A stretch of DNA of 64,000 bases, taken from contig NC_091301.1 in the NCBI RefSeq assembly GCF_038502225.1, positions 15,876,617 to 15,940,616 of the forward strand, in the 5' to 3' direction. The notes beneath the pieces were generated by a model. That model searched no databases, had not been told where the DNA came from, and saw only the letters and a list, made by a program, of their open reading frames with translations. Position numbers and translations under genes: made by a program. Origin of the DNA: Cherax quadricarinatus. Lineage: Eukaryota; Arthropoda; Malacostraca; Decapoda; Parastacidae. Positions 1 to 11,109 of the stretch are shown here, in pieces. Every line of letters begins with the position of its first letter. Within the stretch, counting starts at the first letter, position 1.

Positions 1-731
1 CAATAATGTGATCAGAAATTGGTAATTTGGCCAATTTTGTACACAATTCAAAGAAGGTCAATTTCAAAATAAGGTCCAGAATTAACAATGCAAACATTCC
101 TAGCACTAAAATAACATTTTCTCTGTTCATTAGTCATGTCTACAGGCCTCTCTTATATTACATTTGCTTTCCATTTTGAATTTATTCACACAAAAAATAG
201 AAGATTTACTGTTATGCAGACTACTGCATTAGTGTTATTGTAAAAATGGTACAAATAATATCAGGACATTTGTGAAAGCATATTAGACCCACCAGTTGAC
301 ATGTATTGGACACATGATGTGATTTGTTTACTCTTGAACATAGGCAAAAATTGAACATTTCTGCTAGTTTGAGCTCAATTTCAAGCTACTTTTATTCTGT
401 AAACCATTCAAAATCATATCTATTTCTGTAATATATCTTCCATTCTATCAAGTGAGACCAAGAAAATGAGAATACAACCATAAATACCATACAAAAATAC
501 ACCACAAAATAGCTGTTTTAAATAAAAAAAAAGTTATTTTTTTCTCATTATGCACTGCGTGTTGCAGGATTTTTTTTATACTGCGCACACTGACCACTCA
601 GACCCATTCTCTCATATGTAGGCCTAACAGCTTTCTCCTGCAAGATTGGAAGCTGCTAGAATTTTGGCATAGCATTATGGGACTGATACTGGCTTGCAAG
701 CTGTAATATTATGGGATTCACAGTGAAAAGG
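1..731 (+). repeat. Diverged piggyBac-like MITE, cut by the window edge
   Basis: This stretch aligns by eye, with many substitutions, to the right-hand element of the palindrome at 14.3-16.5 kb. Shared blocks include the start (GATCAGAAATTG-like), the segment near base 80 (GGTCCAGAATTAACAATG-like) and the segment near base 620 (TCTCATATGTAGGCC). It ends in CAGTGAAAAG-G followed by TTAA at 732-735, a mutated form of the CCTGAAAGGG/TTAA terminus of the intact copies. It has no coding capacity and is older than the palindrome copies. Confidence 0.75.
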
Positions 732-1204
732 TTAATTCAGAATTCTGTTTAATTCTAGTAAGTATTCTGCTGGGTTCCTTTTTCTTCCCTATCAAGCTTT
801 AAAATTGACTTTCGAGTATTTTTCTCTGTTTGTTTAATGTTGGTGGAAATGTGTAAGTGGGTCAGAGGTAGGTCAGTATTGCCTTGCTACCTAAATAATA
901 ATAAATATTATGTAATAAGTCATGGTCAGTATCCATACCTTTACTTCCCATTAAAGTAAAACATAGTATTTATTTTTTTTTCCTTAAATAAGGCATGATT
1001 ATATGCATTGGCATGTAGGCAACATAGTGTGACATACAGGTGTCCCATGTTTTATGCAGTAGGTTGTGTTCAAGGCCAGTGGCAGCTGTATTAAGCTCAC
1101 TCAGGCCATCAGCACTTAATTACACATACAGTCGGTCTTCACCTGTGATGTTAATGTGTTTCTTAAAATTGTAAGTTAGTTGTTTGAAGCTTGGAACCTT
1201 TCTT
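732..1204. other. Unannotated AT-rich stretch
   Basis: I see no ORF, inverted repeat or recognised repeat here. Confidence 0.5.
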
Positions 1205-1602
1205 TCTTTCAACACACCAGCCGCATCCCACCGAGGCGGAGTGGCCCAAAAGGAAAAACGAAAGTTTCTCCTTTTACATTTAGTAATACAGTGGACCCCC
1301 GGTTAACGATATTTTTTCATTCCAGAAGTATGTTTAGGTGCCAGTACTGACCGAATTTGTTCCCATAAGGAATATTGTGAAGTAGATTAGTCCATTTCAG
1401 ACCCCCAAACATGCACGTACAAACGCACTTACATAAATCCACTTACATAATTGGTCGCATTGGGAGGTGATCGTTAAGCGGGGGTCCACTGTATATACAG
1501 GAGAAGGGGTTACTAGCCCCTTGCTCCCGGCATTTTAGTCGCCTCTTACGACACGCATGGCTTACGGAGGAAGAATTCTGTTCCACTTCCCCATGGAGAA
1601 GC
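1205..1602 (-). mobile_element. Non-autonomous RTE-derived element (5'UTR/3'-end composite)
   Basis: On the minus strand this reads as part of the 5' leader of RTE element E (compare 2258-2365: CATGGGGAAGTGG, CCGTAAGCCATGCGTGTCGT, AAAATGCCGGGAGCAA). It passes directly into a short 3' end, TTTTGGGCCACTCCGCCTCGG, which resembles the terminal bases of E at 5526-5562. The whole coding region is missing. It is interrupted by a MITE at 1289-1491. A second composite lies at 12047-12562. Confidence 0.75.
1289..1491 (+). mobile_element. Mariner-type MITE, family 1, copy 1 (203 bp)
   Basis: Termini are CAGTGGACCCCCGGTTAACG and the near inverse CGTTAAGCGGGGGTCCACTG. A TA dinucleotide flanks each side (1287-1288 and 1492-1493), as expected for Tc1/mariner-type insertion. 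Removing the element and one TA restores a continuous RTE-derived sequence. The copy at 20746-20948 is nearly identical, and an inverted diverged copy is at 22458-22659. It has no coding capacity. Confidence 0.9.
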
Positions 1603-1781
1603 TTGGAACCTACTTTTACCATAAACCCCATGTTATTATCAGAGATGTGTTCCTGAGTCATAATATTCAGTATCTAATTTCATATACTGTATAATTTAAA
1701 TAAGAATATTTGCCATACACTCTGTATTCAGTTCTGTTCCTTTTCACTTGAAATAGTATTTTTTTTTTTTAACATTCTGGT

Positions 1782-1868
1782 CCTCTCCCACTGAAGCAGA
1801 GTGACCCCCCTCCCCCCCAAAAAAAAACACTTTCACCATCATTTGCATTATCACTGTCTCGCCAGAGG
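1782..1868 (-). repeat. Diverged RTE 3'-end fragment
   Basis: The block ACTTTCACCATCATTTGC...CACTGTCTCGCCAGAGG matches the reverse complement of the E 3' UTR around 5477-5545. It is an old, 5'-truncated copy in the opposite orientation, just upstream of E. Confidence 0.6.
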
Positions 1869-1989
1869 CATGGTATGTTAATTAATGTATACATGTTAAT
1901 CAAACAGCAGAGCTACAGTACAGATGTGTAGGATAAGGCAACAGCTAGACTTTCTCACACACACATTTTCACTCTCCTATTCGCTCCTG

Positions 1990-4900
1990 TAGGTTGGTAG
2001 ACAGCAACCACCCAGGGAAGTACTACCGTCCTGCCAGATGACTGTGAAACAAAAACCTGTAACTGTTTTGCATGATGGTAGGATTGCTGGTTTCTTTTTC
2101 TGTCTCATAAACACGCTAAGATAACAGGGATATCTTGCTACTCCTACTTACACTTTGGTCACACTTCACAGACACGCACATGCATATATATATATACATA
2201 CATCTAGGTTTTTCTCCTTTTTCTAAATAGCTCTTGTTCTTTTTTATTTCTTCTATTGTCCATGGGGAAGTGGAAAAGAATCTTTCCTCCGTAAGCCATG
2301 CGTGTCGTATGAGGCGACTAAAATGCCGGGAGCAATGGGCTAGTAACCCCTTCTCCTGTATACAATTACTAAAAAAGAGAAGAAGAAAAACTTTATAAAA
2401 CTGGGTTGCTTAAATGTGCGTGGATGTAGTGCGGATGACAAGAAACAGATGATTGCTGATGTTATGAATGAAAAGAAGTTGGATGTCCTGGCCCTAAGCG
2501 AAACAAAGCTGAAGGGGGTAGGAGAGTTTCAGTGGGGGGAAATAAATGGGATTAAATCTGGAGTATCTGAGAGAGTTAGAGCAAAGGAAGGGGTAGCAGT
2601 AATGTTAAATGATCAGTTATGGAAGGAGAAAAGAGAATATGAATGTGTAAATTCAAGAATTATGTGGATTAAAGTAAAGGTTGGATGCGAGAAGTGGGTC
2701 ATAATAAGCGTGTATGCACCTGGAGAAGAGAGGAATGCAGAGGAGAGAGAGAGATTTTGGGAGATGTTAAGTGAATGTATAGGAGCCTTTGAACCAAGTG
2801 AGAGAGTAATTGTGGTAGGGGACTTGAATGCTAAAGTAGGAGAAACTTTTAGAGAGGGTGTGGTAGGTAAGTTTGGGGTGCCAGGTGTAAATGATAATGG
2901 GAGCCCTTTGATTGAACTTTGTATAGAAAGGGGTTTAGTTATAGGTAATACATATTTTAAGAAAAAGAGGATAAATAAGTATACACGATATGATGTAGGG
3001 CGAAATGACAGTAGTTTGTTGGATTATGTATTGGTAGATAAAAGACTGTTGAGTAGACTTCAGGATGTACATGTTTATAGAGGGGCCACAGATATATCAG
3101 ATCACTTTCTAGTTGTAGCTACACTGAGAGTAAAAGGTAGATGGGATACAAGGAGAATAGAAGCATCAGGGAAGAGAGAGGTGAAGGTTTATAAACTAAA
3201 AGAGGAGGCAGTTAGGGTAAGATATAAACAGCTATTGGAGGATAGATGGGCTAATGAGAGCATAGGCAATGGGGTCGAAGAGGTATGGGGTAGGTTTAAA
3301 AATGTAGTGTTAGAGTGTTCAGCAGAAGTTTGTGGTTACAGGAAAGTGGGTGCAGGAGGGAAGAGGAGCGATTGGTGGAATGATGATGTAAAGAGAGTAG
3401 TAAGGGAGAAAAAGTTAGCATATGAGAAGTTTTTACAAAGTAGAAGTGATGCAAGGAGGGAAGAGTATATGGAGAAAAAGAGAGAAGTTAAGAGAGTGGT
3501 GAAGCAATGTAAAAAGAGAGCAAATGAGAGAGTGGGTGAGATGTTATCAACAAATTTTGTTGAAAATAAGAAAAAGTTTTGGAGTGAGATTAACAAGTTA
3601 AGAAAGCCTAGAGAACAAATGGATTTGTCAGTTAAAAATAGGAGAGGAGAGTTATTAAATGGAGAGGTAGAGGTATTGGGAAGATGGAAGGAATATTTTG
3701 AGGAATTGTTAAATGTTGATGAAGATAGGGAAGCTGTGATTTCGTGTATAGGGCAAGGAGGAATAACATCTTGTAGGAGTGAGGAAGAGCCAGTTGTGAG
3801 TGTGGGGGAAGTTCGTGAGGCAGTAGGTAAAATGAAAGGGGGTAAGGCAGCCGGGATTGATGGGATAAAGATAGAAATGTTAAAAGCAGGTGGGGATATA
3901 GTTTTGGAGTGGTTGGTGCAATTATTTAATAAATGTATGGAAGAGGGTAAGGTACCTAGGGATTGGCAGAGAGCATGCATAGTTCCTTTGTATAAAGGCA
4001 AAGGGGATAAAAGAGAGTGCAAAAATTATAGGGGGATAAGTCTGTTGAGTGTACCTGGTAAAGTGTATGGTAGAGTTATAATTGAAAGAATTAAGAGTAA
4101 GACGGAGAATAGGATAGCAGATGAACAAGGAGGCTTTAGGAAAGGTAGGGGGTGTGTGGACCAGGTGTTTACAGTGAAACATATAAGTGAACAGTATTTA
4201 GATAAGGCTAAAGAGGTCTTTGTGGCATTTATGGATTTGGAAAAGGCGTATGACAGGGTGGATAGGGGGGCAATGTGGCAGATGTTGCAAGTGTATGGTG
4301 TAGGAGGTAGGTTACTGAAAGCAGTGAAGAGTTTTTACGAGGATAGTGAGGCTCAAGTTAGAGTATGTAGGAAAGAGGGAAATTTTTTCCCAGTAAAAGT
4401 AGGCCTTAGACAAGGATGTGTGATGTCACCGTGGTTGTTTAATATATTTATAGATGGGGTTGTAAGAGAAGTAAATGCGAGGGTCTTGGCAAGAGGCGTG
4501 GAGTTAAAAGATAAAGAATCACACACAAAGTGGGAGTTGTCACAGCTGCTCTTTGCCGATGACACTGTGCTCTTGGGAGATTCTGAAGAGAAGTTGCAGA
4601 GATTGGTGGATGAATTTGGTAGGGTGTGCAAAAGAAGAAAATTAAAGGTGAATACAGGAAAGAGTAAGGTTATGAGGATAACAAAAAGATTAGGTGATGA
4701 AAGATTGAATATCAGATTGGAGGGAGAGAGTATGGAGGAGGTGAACGTATTCAGATATTTGGGAGTGGACGTGTCAGCGGATGGGTCTATGAAAGATGAG
4801 GTGAATCATAGAATTGATGAGGGAAAAAGAGTGAGTGGTGCACTTAGGAGTCTGTGGAGACAAAGAACTTTGTCCTTGGAGGCAAAGAGGGGAATGTATG

Positions 4901-5575
4901 AGAGTATAGTTTTACCAACGCTCTTATATGGGTGTGAAGCGTGGGTGATGAATGTTGCAGCGAGGAGAAGGCTGGAGGCAGTGGAGATGTCATGTCTGAG
5001 GGCAATGTGTGGTGTGAATATAATGCAGAGAATTCGTAGTTTGGAAGTTAGGAGGAGGTGCGGGATTACCAAAACTGTTGTCCAGAGGGCTGAGGAAGGG
5101 TTGTTGAGGTGGTTCGGACATGTAGAGAGAATGGAGCGAAACAGAATGACTTCAAGAGTGTATCAGTCTGTAGTGGAAGGAAGGCGGGGTAGGGGTCGGC
5201 CTAGGAAGGGTTGGAGGGAGGGGGTAAAGGAGGTTTTGTGTGCGAGGGGCTTGGACTTTCAGCAGGCATGCGTGAGCGTGTTTGATAGGAGTGAATGGAG
5301 ACAAATGGTTTTTAATACTTGACGTGCTGTTGGAGTGTGAGCAAAGTAACATTTATGAAGGGATTCAGGGAAACCGGCAGGCCGGACTTGAGTCCTGGAG
5401 ATGGGAAGTACAGTGCCTGCACTCTGAAGGAGGGGTGTTAATGTTGCAGTTTAAAAACTGTAGTGTAAAGCACCCTTCTGGCAAGACAGTGATGGAGTGA
5501 ATGATGGTGAAAGTTTTTCTTTTTCGGGCCGCCCTGCCTTGGTGGGAATCGGCCGGTGTGATAATAATAAAAAAA
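1990..5575 (+). mobile_element. RTE-type LINE 'E', near full length
   Basis: The element has a 5' leader of about 0.36 kb starting near GTAGGTTGGTAGACAGCAACC, one long endonuclease-reverse transcriptase frame and a 3' UTR of about 250 bp. It ends in an ATAATAATAAAAA-like tail. The same leader recurs in the composites at 1205-1602 and 12047-12562. The same 3' end recurs at 8326-8506. Boundaries are judged from these repeats; I found no convincing target duplication. The uninterrupted ORF suggests fairly recent insertion. Confidence 0.85.
2416..5322 (+). CDS. RTE-clade ORF: AP endonuclease plus reverse transcriptase
   Basis: This protein nicks target DNA and reverse transcribes its own RNA. 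The N-terminal exonuclease-endonuclease-phosphatase domain spans roughly residues 1-245, with LALSETKLKG (catalytic Glu), VVGDLNAKVG and SDHFLVV. The reverse transcriptase shows KAAGIDGIKIEML, FMDLEKAYDRVD, GLRQGCVMSPWLF and the catalytic FADD at residues 713-716. The tail LLRWFGHVERMERNRM followed by a basic GRGRPRKGW segment is typical of the RTE/BovB group. Codon 2416 is GTG, not ATG. The frame is open back to 2347 (encoding KLGCLNVRG just upstream) with no ATG before the endonuclease, so initiation is unclear. There are no internal stops over about 970 codons. Confidence 0.9.
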   Translation: MRGCSADDKKQMIADVMNEKKLDVLALSETKLKGVGEFQWGEINGIKSGVSERVRAKEGVAVMLNDQLWKEKREYECVNSRIMWIKVKVGCEKWVIISVYAPGEERNAEERERFWEMLSECIGAFEPSERVIVVGDLNAKVGETFREGVVGKFGVPGVNDNGSPLIELCIERGLVIGNTYFKKKRINKYTRYDVGRNDSSLLDYVLVDKRLLSRLQDVHVYRGATDISDHFLVVATLRVKGRWDTRRIEASGKREVKVYKLKEEAVRVRYKQLLEDRWANESIGNGVEEVWGRFKNVVLECSAEVCGYRKVGAGGKRSDWWNDDVKRVVREKKLAYEKFLQSRSDARREEYMEKKREVKRVVKQCKKRANERVGEMLSTNFVENKKKFWSEINKLRKPREQMDLSVKNRRGELLNGEVEVLGRWKEYFEELLNVDEDREAVISCIGQGGITSCRSEEEPVVSVGEVREAVGKMKGGKAAGIDGIKIEMLKAGGDIVLEWLVQLFNKCMEEGKVPRDWQRACIVPLYKGKGDKRECKNYRGISLLSVPGKVYGRVIIERIKSKTENRIADEQGGFRKGRGCVDQVFTVKHISEQYLDKAKEVFVAFMDLEKAYDRVDRGAMWQMLQVYGVGGRLLKAVKSFYEDSEAQVRVCRKEGNFFPVKVGLRQGCVMSPWLFNIFIDGVVREVNARVLARGVELKDKESHTKWELSQLLFADDTVLLGDSEEKLQRLVDEFGRVCKRRKLKVNTGKSKVMRITKRLGDERLNIRLEGESMEEVNVFRYLGVDVSADGSMKDEVNHRIDEGKRVSGALRSLWRQRTLSLEAKRGMYESIVLPTLLYGCEAWVMNVAARRRLEAVEMSCLRAMCGVNIMQRIRSLEVRRRCGITKTVVQRAEEGLLRWFGHVERMERNRMTSRVYQSVVEGRRGRGRPRKGWREGVKEVLCARGLDFQQACVSVFDRSEWRQMVFNT

Positions 5576-7007
5576 AAAATTTTCCAGAAATACAGTAGTT
5601 ATATGTAAATAGATGGCCATACTGTATTTAATAATATTTATGTCATAGAAAACGGGAAGCCTGCATCTGCGCAGAAGGACAGTCGCCATTTTGTTTGAAT
5701 TGAATAACACGTTGTAAATAATGGGAAGAATTTTTCGTGCTCTAGAGGTTAAAATTGGGCTGACACCTCTCAAATAGGAGGCGAAATTGTTGGATGTGCA
5801 TTCCTGCATAATTTGAGAATCAGGCGACAGGACAGGACAACTCCAGGAACCTCAGATAAGCTGTCTAAATTATGTTTAATTTCTGGCCAGTAAATTCTTC
5901 ATAAATGTAGGCAAAAGGGGGATTCCTGTACATGACACATTAATCTCCAGTCAAATTGGTGAGTGTTATGATTAAGATATATTCTCCTTCTGTTGTATAA
6001 ATGTGTATATATGTGTATCTATAATCATTTATTATTTTTAATATACAGTCCACAAATTTATATATTTACCAGTATTCCTGGTGATACAAATCATTTGTAA
6101 TTAATAGGTCCAGAGCAACTTGTGGATATGACAGTGGTAGGTATCGAAGGGGGACATTTTTTGCGACCTAGGTGTCCCAAATTCCTACATGTCTAACTGA
6201 TAAATAATAATTATCTTTTCATTTACTGTTATGTATATAATGATACATTCAGCTAAATGTAATTTTCCACAACTCCCATTGTCTTGCATCATACCTAACA
6301 CAATGCTTTGCATATGCTCATGACTTCTTCACTGCTGTGGTAGTGTGAGGAATAGGGTGACACATGTATAGGGATGAACAGCAGCTGATTGCTGCCACCT
6401 CTTAATCATTCTCCTAATCATACCCACCCTTACTCACATCATATCTGACCCAAGACTTCATATGCTCACCATTTATGTCAATGTTATGATTAAGGAATTA
6501 TGTTCCTGGGTATATAGTATGGAAAATTAGTGGTGAGTATAATTGTGTGAGGAAGGGTATGGCATGAGCTTCGGGCAGGAGCTAGCGGCGGCTACCACAG
6601 CCCAAGAGATCAGTGTAATTATTTAATCTACAATTCTTGCCCAATCATTATAAATAAAAAAGTGAACTCTTTACACTTGTATAGAAAGGAATTTTTACAA
6701 AATAAGAGTGCATTTGGTAAAAGAATTAATAGAATTTTATATATAATTCAGCCTTTAGAAAACTGTTCATATTTAATCTTATATTTGTTGAATGATCTAT
6801 ACCTAACAGGTGTGAACCCTCTTTGCAAGTATAAAATGAACATACATAAAGTATGAATGAATTGAGCAAAAAACTGAAAAAATTATTTAATTTAAAAAAT
6901 TCTATTTAAATATTTGCAATGACTAATTATTGGTTCCAACATGCCAGGAGTGTAAGTGCTGAATATCACAAGTTTGGGACCTGCTGCAAGAAGAATCTTC
7001 AATATGA
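5576..7007. other. Unannotated AT-rich stretch
   Basis: Only short chance ORFs are present. I recognise no repeat family. Confidence 0.5.
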
Positions 7008-7362
7008 AAGTTAAGAGACATCTGCAACATCTGGTTATCTTTATTCAAGATGTTTTGCCATCCAGTGGCTTTGTCAATAAAGATTCTAGGATATAATTAG
7101 AAGACAGTAGAACTATATACAAAAGATGAGGTCATCAGTCCCTCAGCCTTGGAGTTGATGTGGAGAGTTAATGTGGAGAACACCGCACCACGGTGCTCTC
7201 CACATCAACTCCAAGGCTGAGGGACTGATGACCTCATCTTTTGTATATAGTTCTACTGTCTTCTAATTATGTCCTAGAATCTGTATTGACAAAGCCACTG
7301 GTTGGCAAAATGTCTACAATAAAGATAACCAGATGTTGCACGTGTCTCTTAACTTTCATCTT
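7008..7362. repeat. Fold-back repeat with a perfect 75-bp stem
   Basis: Bases 7093-7167 are the exact reverse complement of 7196-7270, with a 28-base spacer. The pairing continues outward, less perfectly, to about 7008 and 7362 (GAAAGTTAAGAGACA on the left against its complement on the right). The outer arms have diverged more than the inner stem. I see no coding potential. Confidence 0.9.
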
Positions 7363-8325
7363 GTCAGTATTGTTTACCTTTCTTGCACAATCTTCAATAT
7401 GTTTTCCACACCACAGATCACATACAATGAATGTGTATCTCATGTACAGAGTTATCAATTAAAATGGTACATTGCATAATAATGAATTTGCGCAGAGTGA
7501 ACCTGCCTAAAATAAGAGAAACCTGTAAGTATTTGCATGCATACTCCAGCCAGGGGTTGAAATTAAATACCACTTGACATCACTAATTTATTTCAGCCTA
7601 GCTTCTTGGCTCTTTTGTGCCAGATTTACATGTAGCCAAATTTTTTGGGTCCTTGATATCACAACAAAGAATGTTTGTTAAGATAATACAGTATTCTAAT
7701 AGTAACAAGGTTAAGATGCATTTTGCAGCACAGAATACTGAGGTTGTTATATATGTAATAATATTTTAGATTGCAATAATCCTCATGGAGTGGTGCTATA
7801 TACAGTGTATATTTTGCTTTTGTAAAGTAACTACCATAAATAACATGCAAATGAAATGTGTAAATTGGTCAAGATTCATACCACACCCTGCCAGGAGCTG
7901 TGTAGCAGTGTCGTATATTCTTTTTATGCATTCTAACTTGCTTCAAGGACTCTTTTAAAGTGAAACACACAAAATGATATTTTAAATTGTGTACAGTGTA
8001 AATATTTAAGTACCTGTGAAAAATACATACCAAGTAAAATTTTATGCATATTGCATTATATACAGTACTTTGGTGCTATGTGAGACTGCGTCACATTTGC
8101 ATGACGAAGTTTTGAGCAGTGTACCTCAACATTGCACAGATGTGTGGCATTCAGGAACTAAACTTAATTTTCTCATAATAGTACAGTAATTTAAAGAAAA
8201 GGCATCAGTAAGACAGTTAACAAAGCACCAAAGAATGGAGGAGGTTGACAAAATAAAGGGGACTTATTGTACCTGACTGCTAGTTGGCAATGAGATATTT
8301 AAAATAACCAAAGAAGGGCTAAAGA
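7363..8325. other. Unannotated AT-rich stretch
   Basis: I recognise no gene or repeat here; only short chance ORFs are present. Confidence 0.5.
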
Positions 8326-8506
8326 ACCTGGAGATGGGAGGTACAGTGCCTGCACTCTGAAGGAGGGGTGTTAATGTTGCAGTTTAAAAACTGTAGTGTA
8401 AAGCACCCTTCTGGCAAGACAGTGATGGAGTGAATGATGGTGAAAGTTTTTCTTTTTCGGGCCACCCTGCCTTGGTGGGAATCGGCCAGTGTGATGATAA
8501 AAATAA
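8326..8506 (+). repeat. 5'-truncated RTE 'E' 3' end
   Basis: Almost identical to 5396-5575 of element E, including CTTCTGGCAAGACAGTGATGG and the GGGCCACCCTGCCTTGG block, with a short AT-rich tail. This is a typical dead-on-arrival LINE copy. Confidence 0.9.
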
Positions 8507-8511
8507 AAATG

Positions 8512-8667
8512 ACCTCGTCCTTGACCAGGCCTCACGGTGGATCAGGGCCTGATCGACCAGGCTGTTACTGCTGGCCACACGTAAGCCAATGTATGAACCA
8601 CAGCAGCCTGGCTGGTCAGGTACTGACTTTAGGTGTCTGTCCAGCTCTTCTTTGAAGACAGCCAAAT
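8512..8667 (-). pseudogene. A-family LINE 3' fragment
   Basis: The minus strand encodes a decayed version of the C-terminal end of A1 ORF2, with peptides like LKSVPDQPG, ASSNSLVDQALIH and EAW. It abuts the preceding RTE fragment almost base to base. Confidence 0.85.
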
Positions 8668-9761
8668 ATGACCAGATGAGATATTACAATGTACAGTATT
8701 CTAAAATATCTGCAGAAACAAGTCACTCATCATGGAAATAAATGACCCTAATGGGTTTAATGTTTTTATGAATATTGTTTTAATAATCTAAGAAGCTTGA
8801 GATGAGTTATGGCAAAGGAATGCAAACAATGAAAATGCCATCAATACAAGTAAACAGATAAAGATTTCTTAACACTGTCAAAAAAAAAATAAGACCAATA
8901 ATGTAAGCCGAGGAAATAGTTAAGCAGTTAAAGGAAATTTTTTATTGATAAATAAACCAGTAGACTGGCAGATTAGGATCCACCAGGATGTATAAGCTAC
9001 AACCAGTGCAAACTCAACTTCTTCATGACAAACTAAACAAAGATGAGATGACTCAAGCATAGCCCTGTTGCTGTAACCAAATATGTGATCAATCAACTAA
9101 TTTTCTTTGCATGTATTGGCTGTTTATTTACAAAACATTCAAAATATTGGAATTAAGAACTAGTCTCAGTAAAGCACATACATGGCTATCACAGCAAATT
9201 TTATAATTCCAAATCAGCTAGGACAATACTATAATAATTGATAGGAAATTAATTATGTATAGTTAGCTATCTTGACATACAATGCAGTACATACATTGCT
9301 GTTATATGGCTTTGAGATACAGTATATGATACGGTACAGTAACAGCATATCATGCTGTACAGTATTAAGTAAAAGGGTGGCATAATCAAAACTGATAACT
9401 TTTGGAGTCATGATGACTGATGTTAGTGGGGTGGGTTTTTTTTTTTGGCGAGTGCCATACTCCCTCTTGGTGTGCCAGTGTATGTGATCAAAATTAAGGT
9501 AAAATAAAGCTACTGTCACAGTTGCTAAATTAAAACACTGTAATGTGCATTCCTCAGACAAATATTTTAATGAAAAATCCCATAATAATTACTAATATGT
9601 ATTCATATGTCACCTTAAGTTCTGTAATATGATTTTTTTCAAGCTGACTGATTGTGTACATACACTGGCAGGTAGGGAAGCACCTTAAAATATTTTCTAA
9701 TGTTAGTATAAAGGAACTTTGTTTACAAATAAGAAGGAACAAGTGTATAATAATAAAAATA

Positions 9762-9796
<35 letters not shown>

Positions 9797-10750
9797 TGAT
9801 AATATAATTAATTTTTATTTTCCATGAAGATACATTAGTATTACCGAGATTAGTTTACACTAGTTATTTCTTACATAGAAAGATCCATAGATTTTCAAAG
9901 CATTTTGGGTAATATTAGTGGATCATAAAGCCCCTGGTTATGCAGAGCATTTTGGACACACTAAAACTAGAACGTAAAACTACTGGACACTGAGTAACTA
10001 AACTTAGATTATTTGAATGTTAAGTTTAAAATAATTAAGTTTTCTAAAAACATATTATTGTGATGATTATTTTAAATAAAACATATTAAAAAACCACTGT
10101 TAATATGAAGGAATAGTCCTGAAAATTTTTTTTATAAAATTTTTTGTGAGGTAGGAGAATAGGGAAGACAAGAAGTGCATGAGTTTGATTGCTGATTGGA
10201 ATCCATACAGGCAGGTTACATTAGATATGTTTGACATTTACTGTATACATTTATTTGGTTTATGTAAATATGATGGTTGCAAAGGTGTCAGTATTGCCAT
10301 TACTTGGTTGATTTGTAATGACAACTGCTACACTGGGACAGACTAAGTAAGTCTAGTGTGATGTATTCAGTGATGTTGAGAGAGCTGGTCATTTGTCCCC
10401 AGATGGCACTGTTTTTTAACTTGCTGGTTACCATCTTGCCAAACTGTGGGAAAGATAGGAAGGAATATGGAGATTATTAAGAACTAAGACAAAAATTTAT
10501 ATGTGGTAATTACATTGTTTAGAAGAGGTTCTGCAAAGGCACTATGCTGTATAATAGACAATGTCATGTTAGGTACTGTATAATGTATATACTGTACATA
10601 ATTATGTAAAGTCACATAGTATTATTATGACTTTTGGTTAGTGATACATTGTTTAAACTTGTTTTACACTGGAGAATTTTAGATAAGATTTATGAAGTAC
10701 AAACATTTATAAATGTGTGCTTTAATAAGCCAAAAATAGATTTTAAGGTA
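8668..10750. other. Unannotated AT-rich stretch with a short TAA repeat
   Basis: About 2 kb with no recognisable gene. An (AAT)n microsatellite lies near 9760-9795. Only short chance ORFs are present. Confidence 0.5.
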
Positions 10751-11053
10751 CAGGCATACTTCGTTAATACGGTGCTCGCTTTAGAGTGCTTCGCTATTAC
10801 AGCACTTTTCATTTATATTATTTCCAGTGCTTGCCTTGTTTTTAAGATAGTTTTTTGCAATTCTCACTTTTTTTATTTATCTATTATTTTTACTTTTGCA
10901 TGCTTTTTTAGGCATAGTGCTATCGTGCACATAAATCATAGTGTAAACCTGTTTTTAGGTTTTTATATGCACTGGCAAGTGAAAAAAAAGACTGTAATTC
11001 TCTTTATGGTGGCAGTCTGAATCCCAACCCACCATATTAGTGAGCTATGCCTG
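10751..11053 (+). mobile_element. Mariner-type MITE, family 2, copy 1 (about 303 bp)
   Basis: The left end CAGGCATACTTCG... pairs with the right end ...CTATGCCTG, and TA flanks both sides (10749-10750, 11054-11055). The interior (TTTATATGCACTGGCAAGTG and following) matches the copy at 20429-20969. It is non-coding. Confidence 0.75.
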
Positions 11054-11109
11054 TACTGTATATTATAATTCAGTTGATTATCAAATTCACTAATTTAAAC
11101 CTGAGTATT

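Noticed and set aside
2416..2418. GTG codons as the true starts of the E and B ORF2 frames
   Set aside because: GTG starts are a bacterial convention; in a eukaryotic LINE the real start must be elsewhere or unusual.
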